Assembly (NCBI RefSeq): GCF_009870825.1
Contig: NZ_WTWY01000001.1
Location: forward strand, 682,001 to 746,000
DNA length: 64,000 nt
Source: Paenibacillus sp. USDA918EY
GTDB taxonomy: Bacteria > Bacillota > Bacilli > Paenibacillales > Paenibacillaceae
Direction: 5' to 3'
Position numbers and translations under genes: made by a program. A model generated the notes under the pieces. It saw only the letters and a list, made by a program, of their open reading frames with translations. It was not told the origin of the DNA and did no database searches. Shown one piece after another: positions 17,106 to 27,705 of this stretch (positions are counted from its first letter, which is position 1; each line of letters starts with the position of its first letter).

Positions 17106-17990
17106 ATGTTGAAAAGAGAAGATTTGCAAGGCGTCTTTGTGCCTGTCGTTACGCCGTTTACGCAAGATGGGGAGCTGGATTTGGTTTCGTATCAAAACTA
17201 TGCGGGGCAGTTGGTTGAGCATGGGATTGCCGGACTGGTCGTGAACGGTACGACGGGGGAAGCGCCGACGGTACGCTGGGAAGAGGTGCGGGAGCTGGCG
17301 GAAGCGACGCGGACGATTGTGAAAAATAAAAAAAGGGCCTTGCCCGTCGTGATCGGAACCGGAACCAACGATACGGCTTCGACCGTCGAACGAACCGAAA
17401 GCGCCGCGAACATGGGGGCGGACGCGGTCCTTGTTGTCGTCCCGTATTACAGCAAACCTTCGCAGGAAGGGATCTTGGAGCATTTTCGGAGCGTCGTTCA
17501 GGTCGGAATACCGGTGATCGCCTACGAAATTCCTTCCCGCACGGGAGTCCGCTTAAGCATGGATACGGCAAGAGCCATCATGGAATTGGACGGAGTCATC
17601 GGCATCAAGGACAGTTCCGACAGCCTGGAGCTGATCGGAGAGCTGACGAGGCATAACGCCGGGCCGGTCCTTTGCGGGGATGATCCGCATTATTTCGCCA
17701 AGCTGGCGCTTGGGGCAAGCGGAGGAATATTGGCTTCCGCGAACGTAAACACGCAGCGTTTTATCGATATATTTAACCATGTTCAAAAAGGAGATTCCTC
17801 TGCGGCCAAACAAATCTTTGAAGACATGCTTCCCTTGATCCAAGGCCTTTTCCGGGAACCGAACCCCGCTCCGCTCAAATGGATGCTGGCAAGCTTGGGC
17901 CGAATCGCCTCGGATCGCCTGCGGCTGCCGCTGATGCCGATTTCCGAGCAGCTGAAAAACGAACTTAAGCCGTGGCTTCATTACCAATAA
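17106..17990 (+). CDS. dapA: 4-hydroxy-tetrahydrodipicolinate synthase family protein
   Basis: Class I (Schiff-base) aldolase of 294 residues. Key motifs match DHDPS: NGTTGEAPT (the Thr pair), VVPYYSKPSQEG, IAYEIPSRTGV (catalytic Tyr and the carboxylate-binding Arg) and IGIKDSSDS (Schiff-base Lys). Retention of the Tyr and Arg favours true DapA activity (pyruvate plus aspartate semialdehyde, lysine and cell-wall pathway) over sialic-acid or KDG lyases. The context, alone and facing a LysR gene, could instead mean a catabolic paralogue. AGGAGGT precedes the ATG. Confidence 0.85.
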   Translation: MLKREDLQGVFVPVVTPFTQDGELDLVSYQNYAGQLVEHGIAGLVVNGTTGEAPTVRWEEVRELAEATRTIVKNKKRALPVVIGTGTNDTASTVERTESAANMGADAVLVVVPYYSKPSQEGILEHFRSVVQVGIPVIAYEIPSRTGVRLSMDTARAIMELDGVIGIKDSSDSLELIGELTRHNAGPVLCGDDPHYFAKLALGASGGILASANVNTQRFIDIFNHVQKGDSSAAKQIFEDMLPLIQGLFREPNPAPLKWMLASLGRIASDRLRLPLMPISEQLKNELKPWLHYQ

Positions 17991-18075
17991 CCCGAACATT
18001 CCCTTATAATAATAGATAAAGACCGCAGGACCTAATAAAAGCCGGCGGGCGATTCGAACGAAGGGGATTTGTGAA

Positions 18076-19266
18076 TTGGCGGCGCGAAGAGAACGGATAG
18101 TGGAACGGTTGAACAAACAAATACAGGCGAAAGAGCATCTCATCGGCGTGGCGGCGGGTGCCGGCATCTCGGCCAAATACGCCGTCAAAGGCGGAGCGGA
18201 TCTCATTTTGGCGCTGAATTCCGGAAGATTCAGACAGATGGGACTCGGCTCCGTCGCCGGTTTTTTGCCATTCGCAAACAGCAATGACATGGTCATGGAA
18301 TTCGGGTCGAGGGAAATTTTGTCCGTGGTGGGGGAAACGCCGGTCATTTTCGGCCTGTGCGCGACGGATCCGACGATGGAACCGGAAGCTTTTTTAAAAC
18401 GGATTCGGGAAAGCGGCTTTGCGGGCGTCATCAACTACCCGACCGTGGGGCTGATCGACGGGAAGTTCCGCGAAGCGCTGGAAGAAGAGGGCATGACGTA
18501 TCTGCAGGAGGTGGAAGCCGTCAGGCTGGCGCATGAGCTGGGGCTTTTCACGATGGCTTTCGTTTTTAACGAGGAACAAGCCTCGTGGATGCTGAACGCG
18601 GGCGCCGATTGCATCTGCGCTCATTTGGGCGTTACCGGAGGCGGATGGATGGGCACGAAAAAAGTGTTGTCCCTGGAAAAAGGGGCGAAGCTCGCCCGGC
18701 AAATTTTCGATGTTTGCGACGCTTCGGGCAAGCGGCCGATCAAGCTCGTCTACGGCGGTCCCGTGCATGCTCCCATTGATGTGCAATATATGTACGACAA
18801 TACGTCGGCGATGGGGTATGTCGGCGGGTCCAGCTTCGAGCGGATTCCGACGGAAGAAGCGATCGTGGAAACGACGCACCGTTTTAAGCTGACCGGGCAT
18901 CTGGAGCAGGACAAGCAGCTGATGGACCGGCTGTCGCATGCGAACGAACCGTACGATTATGTCGCTTTTGTCAAAGAATTCGTGGCGGAGCATTACATGA
19001 ACAATATTTCGCTCACCGAGCTGGCGGAACGGATTCACGTATCGCGCACCCATCTGAGCGCTTTGTTCAACAAAGAGGTCGGCTGCAGTTTTCCCGAATA
19101 CATCGCGAAATACCGCATTCATAAGGCGCAGGAAGTGATCAAGCACACCAGGCTGCCGCTTTCGCGAATCGCCGAAACGGTCGGTTATCCGGACTACGTC
19201 CATTTCAGCAAAACGTTCAAAAAATATACGGGCATGACCCCGCAAGCCTACCGCCGACAAACATAA
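18076..19266 (+). CDS. PEP-hydrolase-family TIM barrel fused to AraC DNA-binding domain
   Basis: A 396-residue fusion. Residues about 5-275 are a PEP-hydrolase-family barrel ([48 protein letters not shown]), closely similar to the separate gene at 20660. Residues about 290-396 are an AraC/XylS double HTH (NISLTELAERIHVSRTHLSALF, ETVGYPDYVHFSKTFKKYTG). The barrel may sense a ligand and the HTH act on the next genes. The start is a TTG at 18076, 8 bases after AAGGGGA. It heads the cluster with the Tm-1-like gene, but a terminator lies between, so it is transcribed separately. Confidence 0.85.
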   Translation: MAARRERIVERLNKQIQAKEHLIGVAAGAGISAKYAVKGGADLILALNSGRFRQMGLGSVAGFLPFANSNDMVMEFGSREILSVVGETPVIFGLCATDPTMEPEAFLKRIRESGFAGVINYPTVGLIDGKFREALEEEGMTYLQEVEAVRLAHELGLFTMAFVFNEEQASWMLNAGADCICAHLGVTGGGWMGTKKVLSLEKGAKLARQIFDVCDASGKRPIKLVYGGPVHAPIDVQYMYDNTSAMGYVGGSSFERIPTEEAIVETTHRFKLTGHLEQDKQLMDRLSHANEPYDYVAFVKEFVAEHYMNNISLTELAERIHVSRTHLSALFNKEVGCSFPEYIAKYRIHKAQEVIKHTRLPLSRIAETVGYPDYVHFSKTFKKYTGMTPQAYRRQT

Positions 19267-19282
19267 GACAAATATACATAAA

Positions 19283-19309
19283 GATCGTACATGGATACGA
19301 TCCTTTTTT
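19283..19309 (+). terminator. terminator of the PEP-hydrolase/AraC gene
   Basis: GATCGTA (19283-19289) pairs with TACGATC (19296-19302), then CTTTTTT. Confidence 0.8.
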
Positions 19310-19311
19310 GA

Positions 19312-19324
19312 TGAAAGCGCTGTA
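19312..19324 (+). promoter_or_regulatory. cre-like site before the Tm-1-like gene
   Basis: TGAAAGCGCTGTA fits the CcpA cre core TGNAANCGNW with a poor right end. It suggests catabolite control of the downstream pair. Confidence 0.4.
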
Positions 19325-19400
19325 TCCTTAACTTGTAACGGGATGAACGGCAGCCCGATCCGGGAGGCCGCACGAAGCTCAAGTGAAGGAGGTTGTTTTC

Positions 19401-20612
19401 ATGAAAACGATTGCGATTGCCGGAACGTTCGATTCCAAAGGCGAAGAGTTTTTGTACGTGAAATCGGTCATTGAAAAGCTTGGCTTAAAAACGTTTACGA
19501 TCCACTGCGGCGTATTCGAGCCCATGTTTACGCCCGACGTGTCGAACGACGAAGTGGCGCAGGCGGCAGGAGCGGACATCCGGGAAATTGCCGCAAGGAA
19601 GGACCGGTCCGCAGGAACGGAAGCGCTCGCCAGGGGAATGGAACGGATCGTTCCGAAACTGTACGCGGAAGGGAAATTCGACGGCATCCTGTCATTCGGC
19701 GGCACCGGCGGCACGTCCATCGTTACCGCAGGCATGCGAGGTTTGCCGATCGGCGTTCCGAAGCTGATGGTTTCGACCGTCGCCTCCGGCCATACCGAGC
19801 CGTACGTGGGAACCAGCGACATCGTTATGTTCCCGTCGATCGTGGACGTATCCGGACTGAACTCTTTTTCGACCCAAATCTTTGCAAACGCGGCGCATGC
19901 CATCGCAGGCATGGTGCAGTTCGAATCGGCTCCGCCGCGGGATAAGAAGCAGCTGGTCGCCGCGACGATGTTCGGGGTGACGACACCGTGCGTTAACTAT
20001 GCCAGAGAATATTTGGAGCAGCAGGACTTCGAGGTGCTTGTATTCCACGCGACAGGCACCGGCGGTAAAACGATGGAAAGCCTGATCGAAGGCGGCTTCG
20101 TCGACGGCGTCCTGGATCTGACCACGACCGAATGGTGCGACGAGCTTGTCGGCGGGGTGCTTGCCGCCGGACCGCATCGCCTTGAGGCGGCAGGCCGCTG
20201 CAAGGTGCCTCAGGTCGTATCGACGGGCGCGCTCGACATGGTCAATTTCGGGCCTTACGATACCGTGCCGGCTGCGTTCAAAAACCGCAATTTGTACAAA
20301 CATAATCCGTCGGTCACGTTAATGCGGACGACCGTAGAGGAAAACCGGAAGCTTGGCGAAGTGATCGCGGATAAACTAAACCGGGCGCAGGGGCCGACGG
20401 CGCTCATGCTTCCGCTGAAGGGCGTGTCCATGCTTGACGTGGAAGGCCAGCCGTTCCACGGAACGCAAGAAGACGAAATGCTGTTCAACACGTTAAGACA
20501 ACGGATTGACCGCCAAACGGTGGAACTGATCGAGCTCGACTCCGACATCAACGACAAAGCTTTTGCCGTGGCGGCGGCGAAAAAATTGATCGAACTGATG
20601 AAAAAAAGCTAA
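19401..20612 (+). CDS. Tm-1-like ATP-binding domain protein (UPF0261)
   Basis: A 403-residue UPF0261 protein. Visible family blocks are [17 protein letters not shown] at the start, [54 protein letters not shown] and [16 protein letters not shown]. The fold is that of the N-terminal inhibitory domain of the plant antiviral protein Tm-1. The bacterial function is unknown. The ATG at 19401 follows GAAGGAGG at 19386-19393. It is followed after 47 bases by a PEP-hydrolase gene, and together they reproduce the two domains of plant Tm-1. Confidence 0.9.
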   Translation: MKTIAIAGTFDSKGEEFLYVKSVIEKLGLKTFTIHCGVFEPMFTPDVSNDEVAQAAGADIREIAARKDRSAGTEALARGMERIVPKLYAEGKFDGILSFGGTGGTSIVTAGMRGLPIGVPKLMVSTVASGHTEPYVGTSDIVMFPSIVDVSGLNSFSTQIFANAAHAIAGMVQFESAPPRDKKQLVAATMFGVTTPCVNYAREYLEQQDFEVLVFHATGTGGKTMESLIEGGFVDGVLDLTTTEWCDELVGGVLAAGPHRLEAAGRCKVPQVVSTGALDMVNFGPYDTVPAAFKNRNLYKHNPSVTLMRTTVEENRKLGEVIADKLNRAQGPTALMLPLKGVSMLDVEGQPFHGTQEDEMLFNTLRQRIDRQTVELIELDSDINDKAFAVAAAKKLIELMKKS

Positions 20613-20659
20613 CCGGAGAACGATCTCAAACCAACGCGATATGGAGGAGGAAACATACG

Positions 20660-21484
20660 ATGAAAACCAGAACTGAAATTTTGAAAAAATTAAAAGCGGA
20701 GGTTGCTGCAGGCAACGTGCTGCTGGGCGCAGGAGCGGGAACGGGCATTTCGGCCAAAAGCGCCGAAGCCGGCGGCGTGGATCTCATTATCATTTATAAC
20801 TCCGGCCGGTACCGGATGGCGGGACGGGGGTCGCTTGCCGGACTGATGGCTTACGGGGATGCGAACCAAATCGTCGTGGACATGGGGAACGAGGTGCTGC
20901 CGGTCGTCAAAGAAACGCCGGTGCTTGCAGGCGTCTGCGGGACCGATCCGTTCCGGATCATGGATATTTTCTTGAAACAGCTGAAGGAGCAAGGTTTTGC
21001 AGGCGTGCAAAACTTCCCGACGGTAGGCCTGATCGACGGCGTGTTCCGGGCGAATCTTGAGGAAACCGGCATGGGGTATGACCTGGAGGTCGACATGATC
21101 CGCAAAGCGCATGAACTGGATCTGCTGACCACGCCATATGTATTTGACGAGGAGCAAGCGAAAAAAATGGCCGAAGCCGGGGCGGATATTTTGGTTGCGC
21201 ATATGGGATTGACGACCAAAGGAACCATCGGCGCGAAAACGGCGCTTACTTTGGACGATTGCGTAGAAAAAATCCAGGCGATTTGCGACGCGGGCAAGGC
21301 GGTCAATCCGGACATCATGGTTCTGTGCCATGGCGGCCCGATTGCCGAACCGGAAGACGCGGAATACGTGCTGTCCAGAACGAAAGGCGTCGAAGGATTT
21401 TTCGGAGCTTCCAGCATCGAACGTTTTGCGACAGAGGTGGGCATCAAGCAGCAAACCGAAGCGTTTAAGAACATTTTGAAATAG
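20660..21484 (+). CDS. phosphoenolpyruvate hydrolase family protein
   Basis: A 274-residue TIM-barrel protein of the PEP-hydrolase family (isocitrate-lyase/PEP-mutase-like superfamily). Motifs are [49 protein letters not shown] and [17 protein letters not shown]. It is a paralogue of the barrel at 18076, without the HTH. AGGAGGAAACAT precedes the ATG. It is very likely co-transcribed with the Tm-1-like gene. Despite the family name, the substrate in this setting is not known. Confidence 0.9.
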   Translation: MKTRTEILKKLKAEVAAGNVLLGAGAGTGISAKSAEAGGVDLIIIYNSGRYRMAGRGSLAGLMAYGDANQIVVDMGNEVLPVVKETPVLAGVCGTDPFRIMDIFLKQLKEQGFAGVQNFPTVGLIDGVFRANLEETGMGYDLEVDMIRKAHELDLLTTPYVFDEEQAKKMAEAGADILVAHMGLTTKGTIGAKTALTLDDCVEKIQAICDAGKAVNPDIMVLCHGGPIAEPEDAEYVLSRTKGVEGFFGASSIERFATEVGIKQQTEAFKNILK

Positions 21485-21526
21485 AACGCTCGGACTGAAT
21501 CCCTCACAGAAAAATACATCAGATTT

Positions 21527-21592
21527 AGCCTTGCCGTTACCATGCTAAAAGGAATCGATCCTTGAGGCATGGAATGGCCGAGGCTTTTTTTA
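21527..21592 (+). terminator. long hairpin terminator after the Tm-1/PEP-hydrolase pair
   Basis: A long imperfect stem: AGCC...ACCATGC (21527-21544) with GCATGG...GAGGCT, enclosing AAGGA/TCCTT, followed by T7-8 at 21585-21592. Confidence 0.75.
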
Positions 21593-21752
21593 TTTCACAC
21601 TGCGTCAAAAAGAAATGCCCACAAAGATCTTGCGAGCATGATTTTGGTTTGTCGCCGCATTGCAGACGGACAGGATTATGGGAGCGTAACGTCGAATAAG
21701 ATCAATACAATGACCATGATGCAACAACTAAAATGTAGGAGGCGAATGGATC

Positions 21753-22223
21753 GTGAAAAAGGTAGAGGAGTATATTCAGGAATGGCTCCGGCATCGATTG
21801 GTGCTGCAGGACTTGGTTGCATTGATTCCCGATGAACACATCGGATTTAAACCTTGGGAGAATGCAATGCCCATGGGAACTTTAATAACCCATATCGTCA
21901 CATCAACGGATATGTTCGTAAAAACGGTAAAAAACGGCATGTTTACACCTCCGGCAAAAATAAATCCATGCGAAACGATGGAGGAAATCGGAAATGTCGT
22001 CCGGCAATTGACGGAGGAGACACGTGAAAATTTGAATTCGATCAACGATGAACAGTTGGAAAAAGAAATTGAGTTTAACGGCTTTATAGGTACGGGCAGA
22101 TTATGGTTGGCTTCAGCAAAGGACCACGAAATCCACCATAAAGGCCAATTGTTTACGTATGCAAGAATGGTTGGAGTTGAAAATCTGCCATTTATGATGA
22201 AACAACCTCCAAAAAAACAATAA
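21753..22223 (+). CDS. DinB-family protein
   Basis: A 156-residue four-helix protein of the DinB/YfiT fold. The usual metal-binding His positions appear as the His in MGTLITHIVTSTD and the pair in AKDHEIHHKGQLFTYARMVG. GTG start at 21753, 9 bases after TAGGAGGC. DinB proteins are often thiol-dependent transferases or unknown metal proteins; no specific role is evident here. It stands alone between two terminators. Confidence 0.87.
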   Translation: MKKVEEYIQEWLRHRLVLQDLVALIPDEHIGFKPWENAMPMGTLITHIVTSTDMFVKTVKNGMFTPPAKINPCETMEEIGNVVRQLTEETRENLNSINDEQLEKEIEFNGFIGTGRLWLASAKDHEIHHKGQLFTYARMVGVENLPFMMKQPPKKQ

Positions 22224-22239
22224 ATGATTTTAAAAGAGA

Positions 22240-22276
22240 GGCTGCAGCCGGAAATCCGGCTGCAGCCCTGTTTTTT
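22240..22276 (+). terminator. terminator of the DinB gene
   Basis: GGCTGCAGCCGGA (22240-22252) pairs with TCCGGCTGCAGCC (22255-22267) and is followed by CTGTTTTTT. The hairpin is nearly perfect. Confidence 0.92.
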
Positions 22277-22316
22277 GATCGAAGTCTCTTGTTTTATGAA
22301 AAACCGCTTCACCTTC

Positions 22317-25300
22317 CTATTTGACGGCCACTTTTAGAATGTCGCTTTTGGTAACCCCGCTGCCGTTCTCCAGCTCAACCTGGTATTCGTACACGCCCGG
22401 GGTTCGGCCTTCCACCTTGGTGGCGGCCGTTTGCGCCCGCGGCGTTGCGGCAGTCAGCGTCCGCGTGTCGATGAGAACGCCGTTTTCGTATAGCCGATAA
22501 ACGTTTCCGTTGGTGCCCCACCACAGATTCATCGTGACCTGGTAGTTCCCGTCGCCATCCCAGTTGTCATCCGACAGGACCGGTTTGCCGGGAGCGGCGT
22601 GCCTGACGGTAACCGTATGCGGTTCGCAAGCGGTCGTTCCGAAGGCGTTCGTGAGCTCGCAGGTATACTGATAGATGCCGTCCGCCCGCCCCGAAATCGG
22701 CGTTGCCGCCGTCTGGGCGGCAGGGGAGTCGTCCGTCGGCTTCTGCGTGTCGATCAGCTTTCCGTTTTCGTACAGCTTATATTCCGTACCGTTATTTCCC
22801 CACCACATGTTCATGGTGATCGTGTAGTCGCCGTCCAACAGGCCGGTATCCTGTCCGTTGTTGTCGGAGAGCACGGGCTTTCCGGGCACCCCTTCGGCTT
22901 TCACGGGCTCTTCCGGTCCGCCGACGTAGCGGATCTGCGGCGCGGCCGGTTCTTTCATGCCCTCCCCAAGGTAAAAGCTTGGATGGGGCGGCTGGTTGTA
23001 GCCGACATTTTGCCAGGCGACGCCCAGCCGGTACACGGGATCGTGCATCAGCGTGCGCAGACGGCGTTCCGTCGGATCGACCGTCGTGTAAATCCGCAGC
23101 TCGGTGCTGTCCGCGGAGCGCCAAACGGCTTCTTCCCGCCAATCGCCGAACAAGTCGGCCTGGATCATCGGATTGCCTTTCGTGAAATTGTTGGAAAGCG
23201 TGCCCTCCGCCGTTAGGAGGTTGACTGTTTTTTTGTTTTCGTAATCCCATTTGTCGATCGTTCCCGGACCGGCGCCAAGCTCGCTTTTCCAATCGTGGTT
23301 CAGCAGTTCGCGCAGCAGATCGCCGTCCCACCAGATTGCGAAATTCGTGGAAGAAGGAATCGTTTTGCTGATAAGTTCTCCTTTGGCGCTGTAAAGTCCC
23401 GTAATCGGGATGTGCTGCTCGTTCGTAATCGTCGATGCCCATGCTTCTTCGCCGGGATAATTCGGATCGATATCCGCCGTTAACCCCCGACCTGTGTCCA
23501 TGCCGGTAAACACACCCCATAAAATTTCACCGGTCGAAGCATCATGCATTTCCATCCCGTACGTCGCGTCCTTATGTTCATGCACGCCGAACACTTCTAG
23601 ACCCGGACGCTCCGGATCCAGATCGCCGAAGTGCATCGCGTCGCCATGTCCAAGCCGGGTGCTGTATAGCGGCTTTCCGTTATCGTCAATGGTCAAGGCC
23701 CCGAACAGCACTTCGTCTTTGCCGTCTCCGTCCACGTCCCCGATGGACAAATTATGGTTGCCTTGACCGACGTAGCTTTCGTAACCTTTGTCGTTCGTGT
23801 CGAATCGCCACTGCTGCGCCAGCTTGCCGTCCTGGAAGCTGTAAGCGGCCAAAACGGTGCGCGTATAATAGCCGCGGCTGAAAATGACGCTGGGGTGTTC
23901 GCCGTCCAAATAGGCGACGGCAGCCAAAAATCGGTCAACCCGGTTGCCGTACGTGTCGCCCCAAGACCCAACGTCCCCGCGCGGAGGATCGTACGGAACC
24001 GTAGAGAGCTCTTTGCCCGTCGGGCCGTCGAACACCGTGAGGAATTCGTCGCCGAGCAGCACGTACCCCGAGCTGTTCCGGTGGTCCGCTTTCGGGTCGC
24101 CGATCACGTTGCCTTGGCCGTCCACCGTGCCGTCGGCGGTTTTCAGCACCACTTCGGCTTTGCCGTCGCCGTCCAGATCGTAAACGAGGAACGGGGAATA
24201 ATGCGCTCCCGCCCGAATGTTCGGGCCGAGGTTGATTCTCCAAAGCCGCGTGCCGTCAAGCTTGTAGGCGTCCATGTAAACGATGCCCGTATAACCGCTT
24301 TGCGAATTGTCCTTTGCATTGGACGGGGACCAAAGCATCACGATTTCGTATGCGCCGTCGCCGTCCAAATCGCCGACGCTTGCGTCGCCGGCCACATACG
24401 TATAAGGCTGGCCGTCTTTCGTATAGGCATCCGCCGGCTTTTGCAGCGGAACCGAAAGATATTGCCGCTGCCATACGCCAAACCCGGGGCCGGCCGCTTT
24501 TTCCTTGCCCTGCACCACCGTCGTCAGCTTATAGACAGAGTCCGGCTTGCCGCGGGTATCCATCATATTCGTGCTGTCCTTGATCGGCTGTTTGTTCAGC
24601 TTCACGCCGTCCCGATAGACGTTGAAGGCGATGTCGTCCGGATCGAGGCCAAGCATCCGCCAGCCGATATAGTTCCCTTGTTCCGTGCGCACTGCGACAG
24701 GGGCGCGGTCCAAATATTCCATGTCCCGGTACAACGTCGTCACGGCCTCGGTTTTTAGCGGTTCGGACATCGGGGAGATGCCGCCCGCGTTGACCGACGC
24801 CACCTTATAATAATAAGGAATGGTGGTCAACACGGTTGCGTCCGTATAGGAATTCGTTTTGGTCTGGCCGACAAACGCGTATTCGCCGTCGGCTTTGTCG
24901 GCACGGTATACGTTGTACAACCGGGCTCCGTCGACTTGGTTCCAAGTGAGCGCGATATCGTTTTTATGAATCGCCTCGACCTTCAAACCGTCCGGCGCAG
25001 CGGCGACCGGAACGTTCGGGTCGATCATCGCGATTCGAAGTCCGTCGGACGGAACCGATTCGACGCCTCCGCCGTCAACGGATGTGACCGTATATTCGTA
25101 AACCTGCCCGACATCGGCCGTCGCGTCGGCAAAGGCCGTTTCGGTCGTTTCCCCGATCAAGACGGGGGAAGCGGAACCTTCCGTTTTCCGGTACACACGG
25201 TATTTCGCCGCGTCTTCCGATGCTTGCCAGGACAGCTTCGCCACCACGGGATCGCCCGCAAGATCCAGTTCATCGACCTTCAGCGACGTGGGCGCGAGCA

Positions 25301-27323
25301 GGATCGGGGTAATCTCCAGGCCGTTCAAATGCGCGGTTTGGCCGCTGAATACGAGGTTCATCTGGCCGTCCGTCACCGCGATCTGGTTGAATACTTTTTC
25401 AGCGATGTTTTCTTTGCCGGAAGAGACGGTACCGTAGTCTTTGCCTTCGATGTTCACATTGGTTTTCGTCGAGCCGATCCAGTCGCCGGTGTAGGTTTTG
25501 ACGGCGTAGGACCCGTTCGGGAGATCGACTTTGAATTCGTAGCTTCCGCCGAAATAAATGACGAAATCCCGGCGGAGCGCATCCGTGACGTTACCTCGGT
25601 CGCGGTCGGCCATGCCGGCGCTTGAAGCCAGGCCATACCCGCGCTCTGGCGTATACAGTATATTGCGGTTGACTTCGGTATATCCTTCGGCGACCGGGGA
25701 ACCGACGGGGCCGAAATCAAACCGGTACGCCGCCGACTTCGTCCCGATCCGCACCTCGTCCGAAGGCTGCGATTCCCCGCGGCCGTTGACGGCCGTCACG
25801 CGGACCGTGTATACCGCGCCTTCCGCCATGCCGCCGATCGTCATCGACGGAACCGTCGTCGTGCCGATCATCGCGTAGGACGATTCAGGCTCGGATTCGA
25901 GTTTGCGGTAAACCTTGTAAATTTCCGCCGTGTCGACCGGATTCCATTTCAGCGCCGCGCCGGCGTTGCTGATGCTGCCCGCCGTAAGCCCTTGCGGCTT
26001 GGCGGGCACGGTTTCGGGCTCGCCGGTCTCCTTGACGTACCCGGAGAGAGGCAGCCCCAATCCTTTTATGCCGCCCGCCACGAGCCGCGCGATCTGAATG
26101 GCGCCGTATTTTTGAAAATGGGTATTGTCCTCCACGCCGTTCGGGAACGCCTGATACACGCCGGGATCGGCAAACAGGAAGACCGATTTGGCGGCTTCGG
26201 GGCCGATGGAGTCATAATAGGCTCTGCTTAACGAGCTCAAGTCGACCAGTTTGACGTCCAGTTCCGCAGCGACTTCCTTCATGGCCTGTACGTATTCCGG
26301 AAAACTGACGTTAAATTTGCCCGTATCCGCATTAAAATCCCTGCGGCCGACCGGCGTGATCAGCATCGGCGTGGCGCCGCGTTCCCTCGCGCCAAGCACG
26401 TAGGTTTTCAAATAGGTTTTGTAATCCTCCGGCGAGGCGTAACGGTCCGGCCTGCTGATCGTCGCATCGTTATGCCCGAATTGGATGAGCAAATAATCTC
26501 CTGGCGCAATGCTCCGCAAAATTTCGTCCAACCGACCTTCGGTGATAAACGTTTTGGAGCTGCGGCCTCCGATGGCCCGGTTGTCGAAACGCACGTCCTC
26601 CGTAAAATAGCGGTCGATCATTTGACCCCATCCCGCTTGGGGCTCCCAATAGGGATCATAGGTCTGCACGGTGGAATCGCTTGCGATGTACGCCGTAGGC
26701 AGCGCCCCCGGCAGACGCTCAGGCAACTTGCGGATGACGAGGGCGTTGAGTTTCGGAGCCGTTCCCGAAAACTCCAAATTCAGCCGGCCGTCCACAAGCG
26801 CGATATCGAAATCCATTTCCAAATATTGGCCGGCAGGCTTCGTGGTCTGCTGCACTTTTTGCATGAGTTCGGCCTTGATTGCAATATCCGTCGATTCAAC
26901 CTCGTCCCCGGCGATCAGCGACACCGTGTAATCTCCGTTCGGCAGGTCGACCATAAACGAGGTATCCTGCGGCATGACAAAGTCCGTCCGGACCGGATCC
27001 GGGATGCCCCTGTCGGCCTCGGAGACGTTGGACGGATCGGCAAAACCGTACTTCAGCTCCGGCGAGTACGCGGTCGACGCCGGCACCGCCGTATATCCTT
27101 CAGCTACCGCGCCGGGACCGAAGTCAAAACGCCACTCCCCGTCGCCGGAAAGCGGGGAAGGGGTGCCGTAAACGGAGCCGGTGACGGTTGCGCCCGGGCC
27201 GTCCAACAGCTCGGATTCCTCCGCCTGAGCCCGAACAATGCCCGATGGAAGAAGGGGGGCAAGGAGCAAGGCTGCGCTGACCAGCGTGAGGAAAGGACGT
27301 TTAAAATGTTTAAAAGTTCGCAT
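22317..27323 (-). CDS. secreted rhamnogalacturonan acetylesterase-PL11 lyase fusion
   Basis: A 1668-residue exported enzyme for the pectin backbone. Order: signal peptide (about 1-33); malectin/CBM-like module (60-200); SGNH/CE12 acetylesterase (205-425; ASDST with the nucleophile Ser, [20 protein letters not shown]); FN3 (445-525); a second malectin/CBM-like module (530-675); two FN3 (680-860); a PL11 rhamnogalacturonan lyase (865-1480; [19 protein letters not shown], several DLDGDG calcium loops); and two tandem C-terminal Ig-like repeats ([15 protein letters not shown] and [15 protein letters not shown]). The ATG at 27323 is chosen over a TTG at 27371, which precedes a cre-like site and lacks signal-peptide character. 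Expected action is deacetylation then cleavage of rhamnogalacturonan I. Confidence 0.9.
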   Translation of the reverse strand: MRTFKHFKRPFLTLVSAALLLAPLLPSGIVRAQAEESELLDGPGATVTGSVYGTPSPLSGDGEWRFDFGPGAVAEGYTAVPASTAYSPELKYGFADPSNVSEADRGIPDPVRTDFVMPQDTSFMVDLPNGDYTVSLIAGDEVESTDIAIKAELMQKVQQTTKPAGQYLEMDFDIALVDGRLNLEFSGTAPKLNALVIRKLPERLPGALPTAYIASDSTVQTYDPYWEPQAGWGQMIDRYFTEDVRFDNRAIGGRSSKTFITEGRLDEILRSIAPGDYLLIQFGHNDATISRPDRYASPEDYKTYLKTYVLGARERGATPMLITPVGRRDFNADTGKFNVSFPEYVQAMKEVAAELDVKLVDLSSLSRAYYDSIGPEAAKSVFLFADPGVYQAFPNGVEDNTHFQKYGAIQIARLVAGGIKGLGLPLSGYVKETGEPETVPAKPQGLTAGSISNAGAALKWNPVDTAEIYKVYRKLESEPESSYAMIGTTTVPSMTIGGMAEGAVYTVRVTAVNGRGESQPSDEVRIGTKSAAYRFDFGPVGSPVAEGYTEVNRNILYTPERGYGLASSAGMADRDRGNVTDALRRDFVIYFGGSYEFKVDLPNGSYAVKTYTGDWIGSTKTNVNIEGKDYGTVSSGKENIAEKVFNQIAVTDGQMNLVFSGQTAHLNGLEITPILLAPTSLKVDELDLAGDPVVAKLSWQASEDAAKYRVYRKTEGSASPVLIGETTETAFADATADVGQVYEYTVTSVDGGGVESVPSDGLRIAMIDPNVPVAAAPDGLKVEAIHKNDIALTWNQVDGARLYNVYRADKADGEYAFVGQTKTNSYTDATVLTTIPYYYKVASVNAGGISPMSEPLKTEAVTTLYRDMEYLDRAPVAVRTEQGNYIGWRMLGLDPDDIAFNVYRDGVKLNKQPIKDSTNMMDTRGKPDSVYKLTTVVQGKEKAAGPGFGVWQRQYLSVPLQKPADAYTKDGQPYTYVAGDASVGDLDGDGAYEIVMLWSPSNAKDNSQSGYTGIVYMDAYKLDGTRLWRINLGPNIRAGAHYSPFLVYDLDGDGKAEVVLKTADGTVDGQGNVIGDPKADHRNSSGYVLLGDEFLTVFDGPTGKELSTVPYDPPRGDVGSWGDTYGNRVDRFLAAVAYLDGEHPSVIFSRGYYTRTVLAAYSFQDGKLAQQWRFDTNDKGYESYVGQGNHNLSIGDVDGDGKDEVLFGALTIDDNGKPLYSTRLGHGDAMHFGDLDPERPGLEVFGVHEHKDATYGMEMHDASTGEILWGVFTGMDTGRGLTADIDPNYPGEEAWASTITNEQHIPITGLYSAKGELISKTIPSSTNFAIWWDGDLLRELLNHDWKSELGAGPGTIDKWDYENKKTVNLLTAEGTLSNNFTKGNPMIQADLFGDWREEAVWRSADSTELRIYTTVDPTERRLRTLMHDPVYRLGVAWQNVGYNQPPHPSFYLGEGMKEPAAPQIRYVGGPEEPVKAEGVPGKPVLSDNNGQDTGLLDGDYTITMNMWWGNNGTEYKLYENGKLIDTQKPTDDSPAAQTAATPISGRADGIYQYTCELTNAFGTTACEPHTVTVRHAAPGKPVLSDDNWDGDGNYQVTMNLWWGTNGNVYRLYENGVLIDTRTLTAATPRAQTAATKVEGRTPGVYEYQVELENGSGVTKSDILKVAVK

Positions 27324-27376
27324 ATAACGGTCAAACCCTCTTTCTAATGGAATCTGTTCAGGTGCGTTCAATCGAC

Positions 27377-27390
27377 AGAAAGCGCTTGCA
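27377..27390 (-). promoter_or_regulatory. cre-like site upstream of the pectin enzyme
   Basis: TGCAAGCGCTTTCT on the minus strand matches the CcpA cre pattern TGNAANCGNTTNCA except for the last base, about 55 bases before the start codon. It suggests glucose repression. Confidence 0.6.
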
Positions 27391-27608
27391 AAGCGGTGCG
27401 TATCGATGATGCCTCAACAAGGAAACCGATCCGGATATTTTTCTAAAAGTTAACCCCCCCTTATGCAAAAATTGGCAAAAAACGAATGCTCAATCAAATG
27501 ATAGGATGTTCGGAGCGTCATGCCCATGCAAAAATCCGTCCTCTTTCATTAAAAATCAGACATTTCAATGTTTAACATTTTTGCGGCATCGTTCCGTGAG
27601 AAAGGCGC

Positions 27609-27654
27609 AAAAAAGACCGCATTTCAGCCAGCGTGCCGACGTTTGCGGTCTTTT
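27609..27654 (-). terminator. terminator of the VOC operon
   Basis: AAAAGACCGCA (27611-27621) pairs with TGCGGTCTTTT (27644-27654). Read on the minus strand the hairpin ends in T6. Confidence 0.8.
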
Positions 27655-27705
27655 CGTCCCGGGCGAACCCGGAGGAATTCCTTGGTGAACATCCGGGAAG
27701 GGAGC

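Larger units (their letters stand above)
27324..27705. other. intergenic region upstream of the pectin enzyme
   Basis: About 380 bases with no gene. It holds the cre-like site (27377-27390), AT-rich sequence, and the terminator of the VOC operon (27609-27654). No convincing -10/-35 pair was found for the giant gene. Confidence 0.6.

Noticed and set aside
23754..24758. 334-codon plus-strand frame inside the pectin enzyme
   Set aside because: Antisense shadow of the PL11 region, which shows intact DLDGDG loops.
26472..27347. 291-codon plus-strand frame inside the pectin enzyme
   Set aside because: Antisense shadow of the esterase and N-terminal module.
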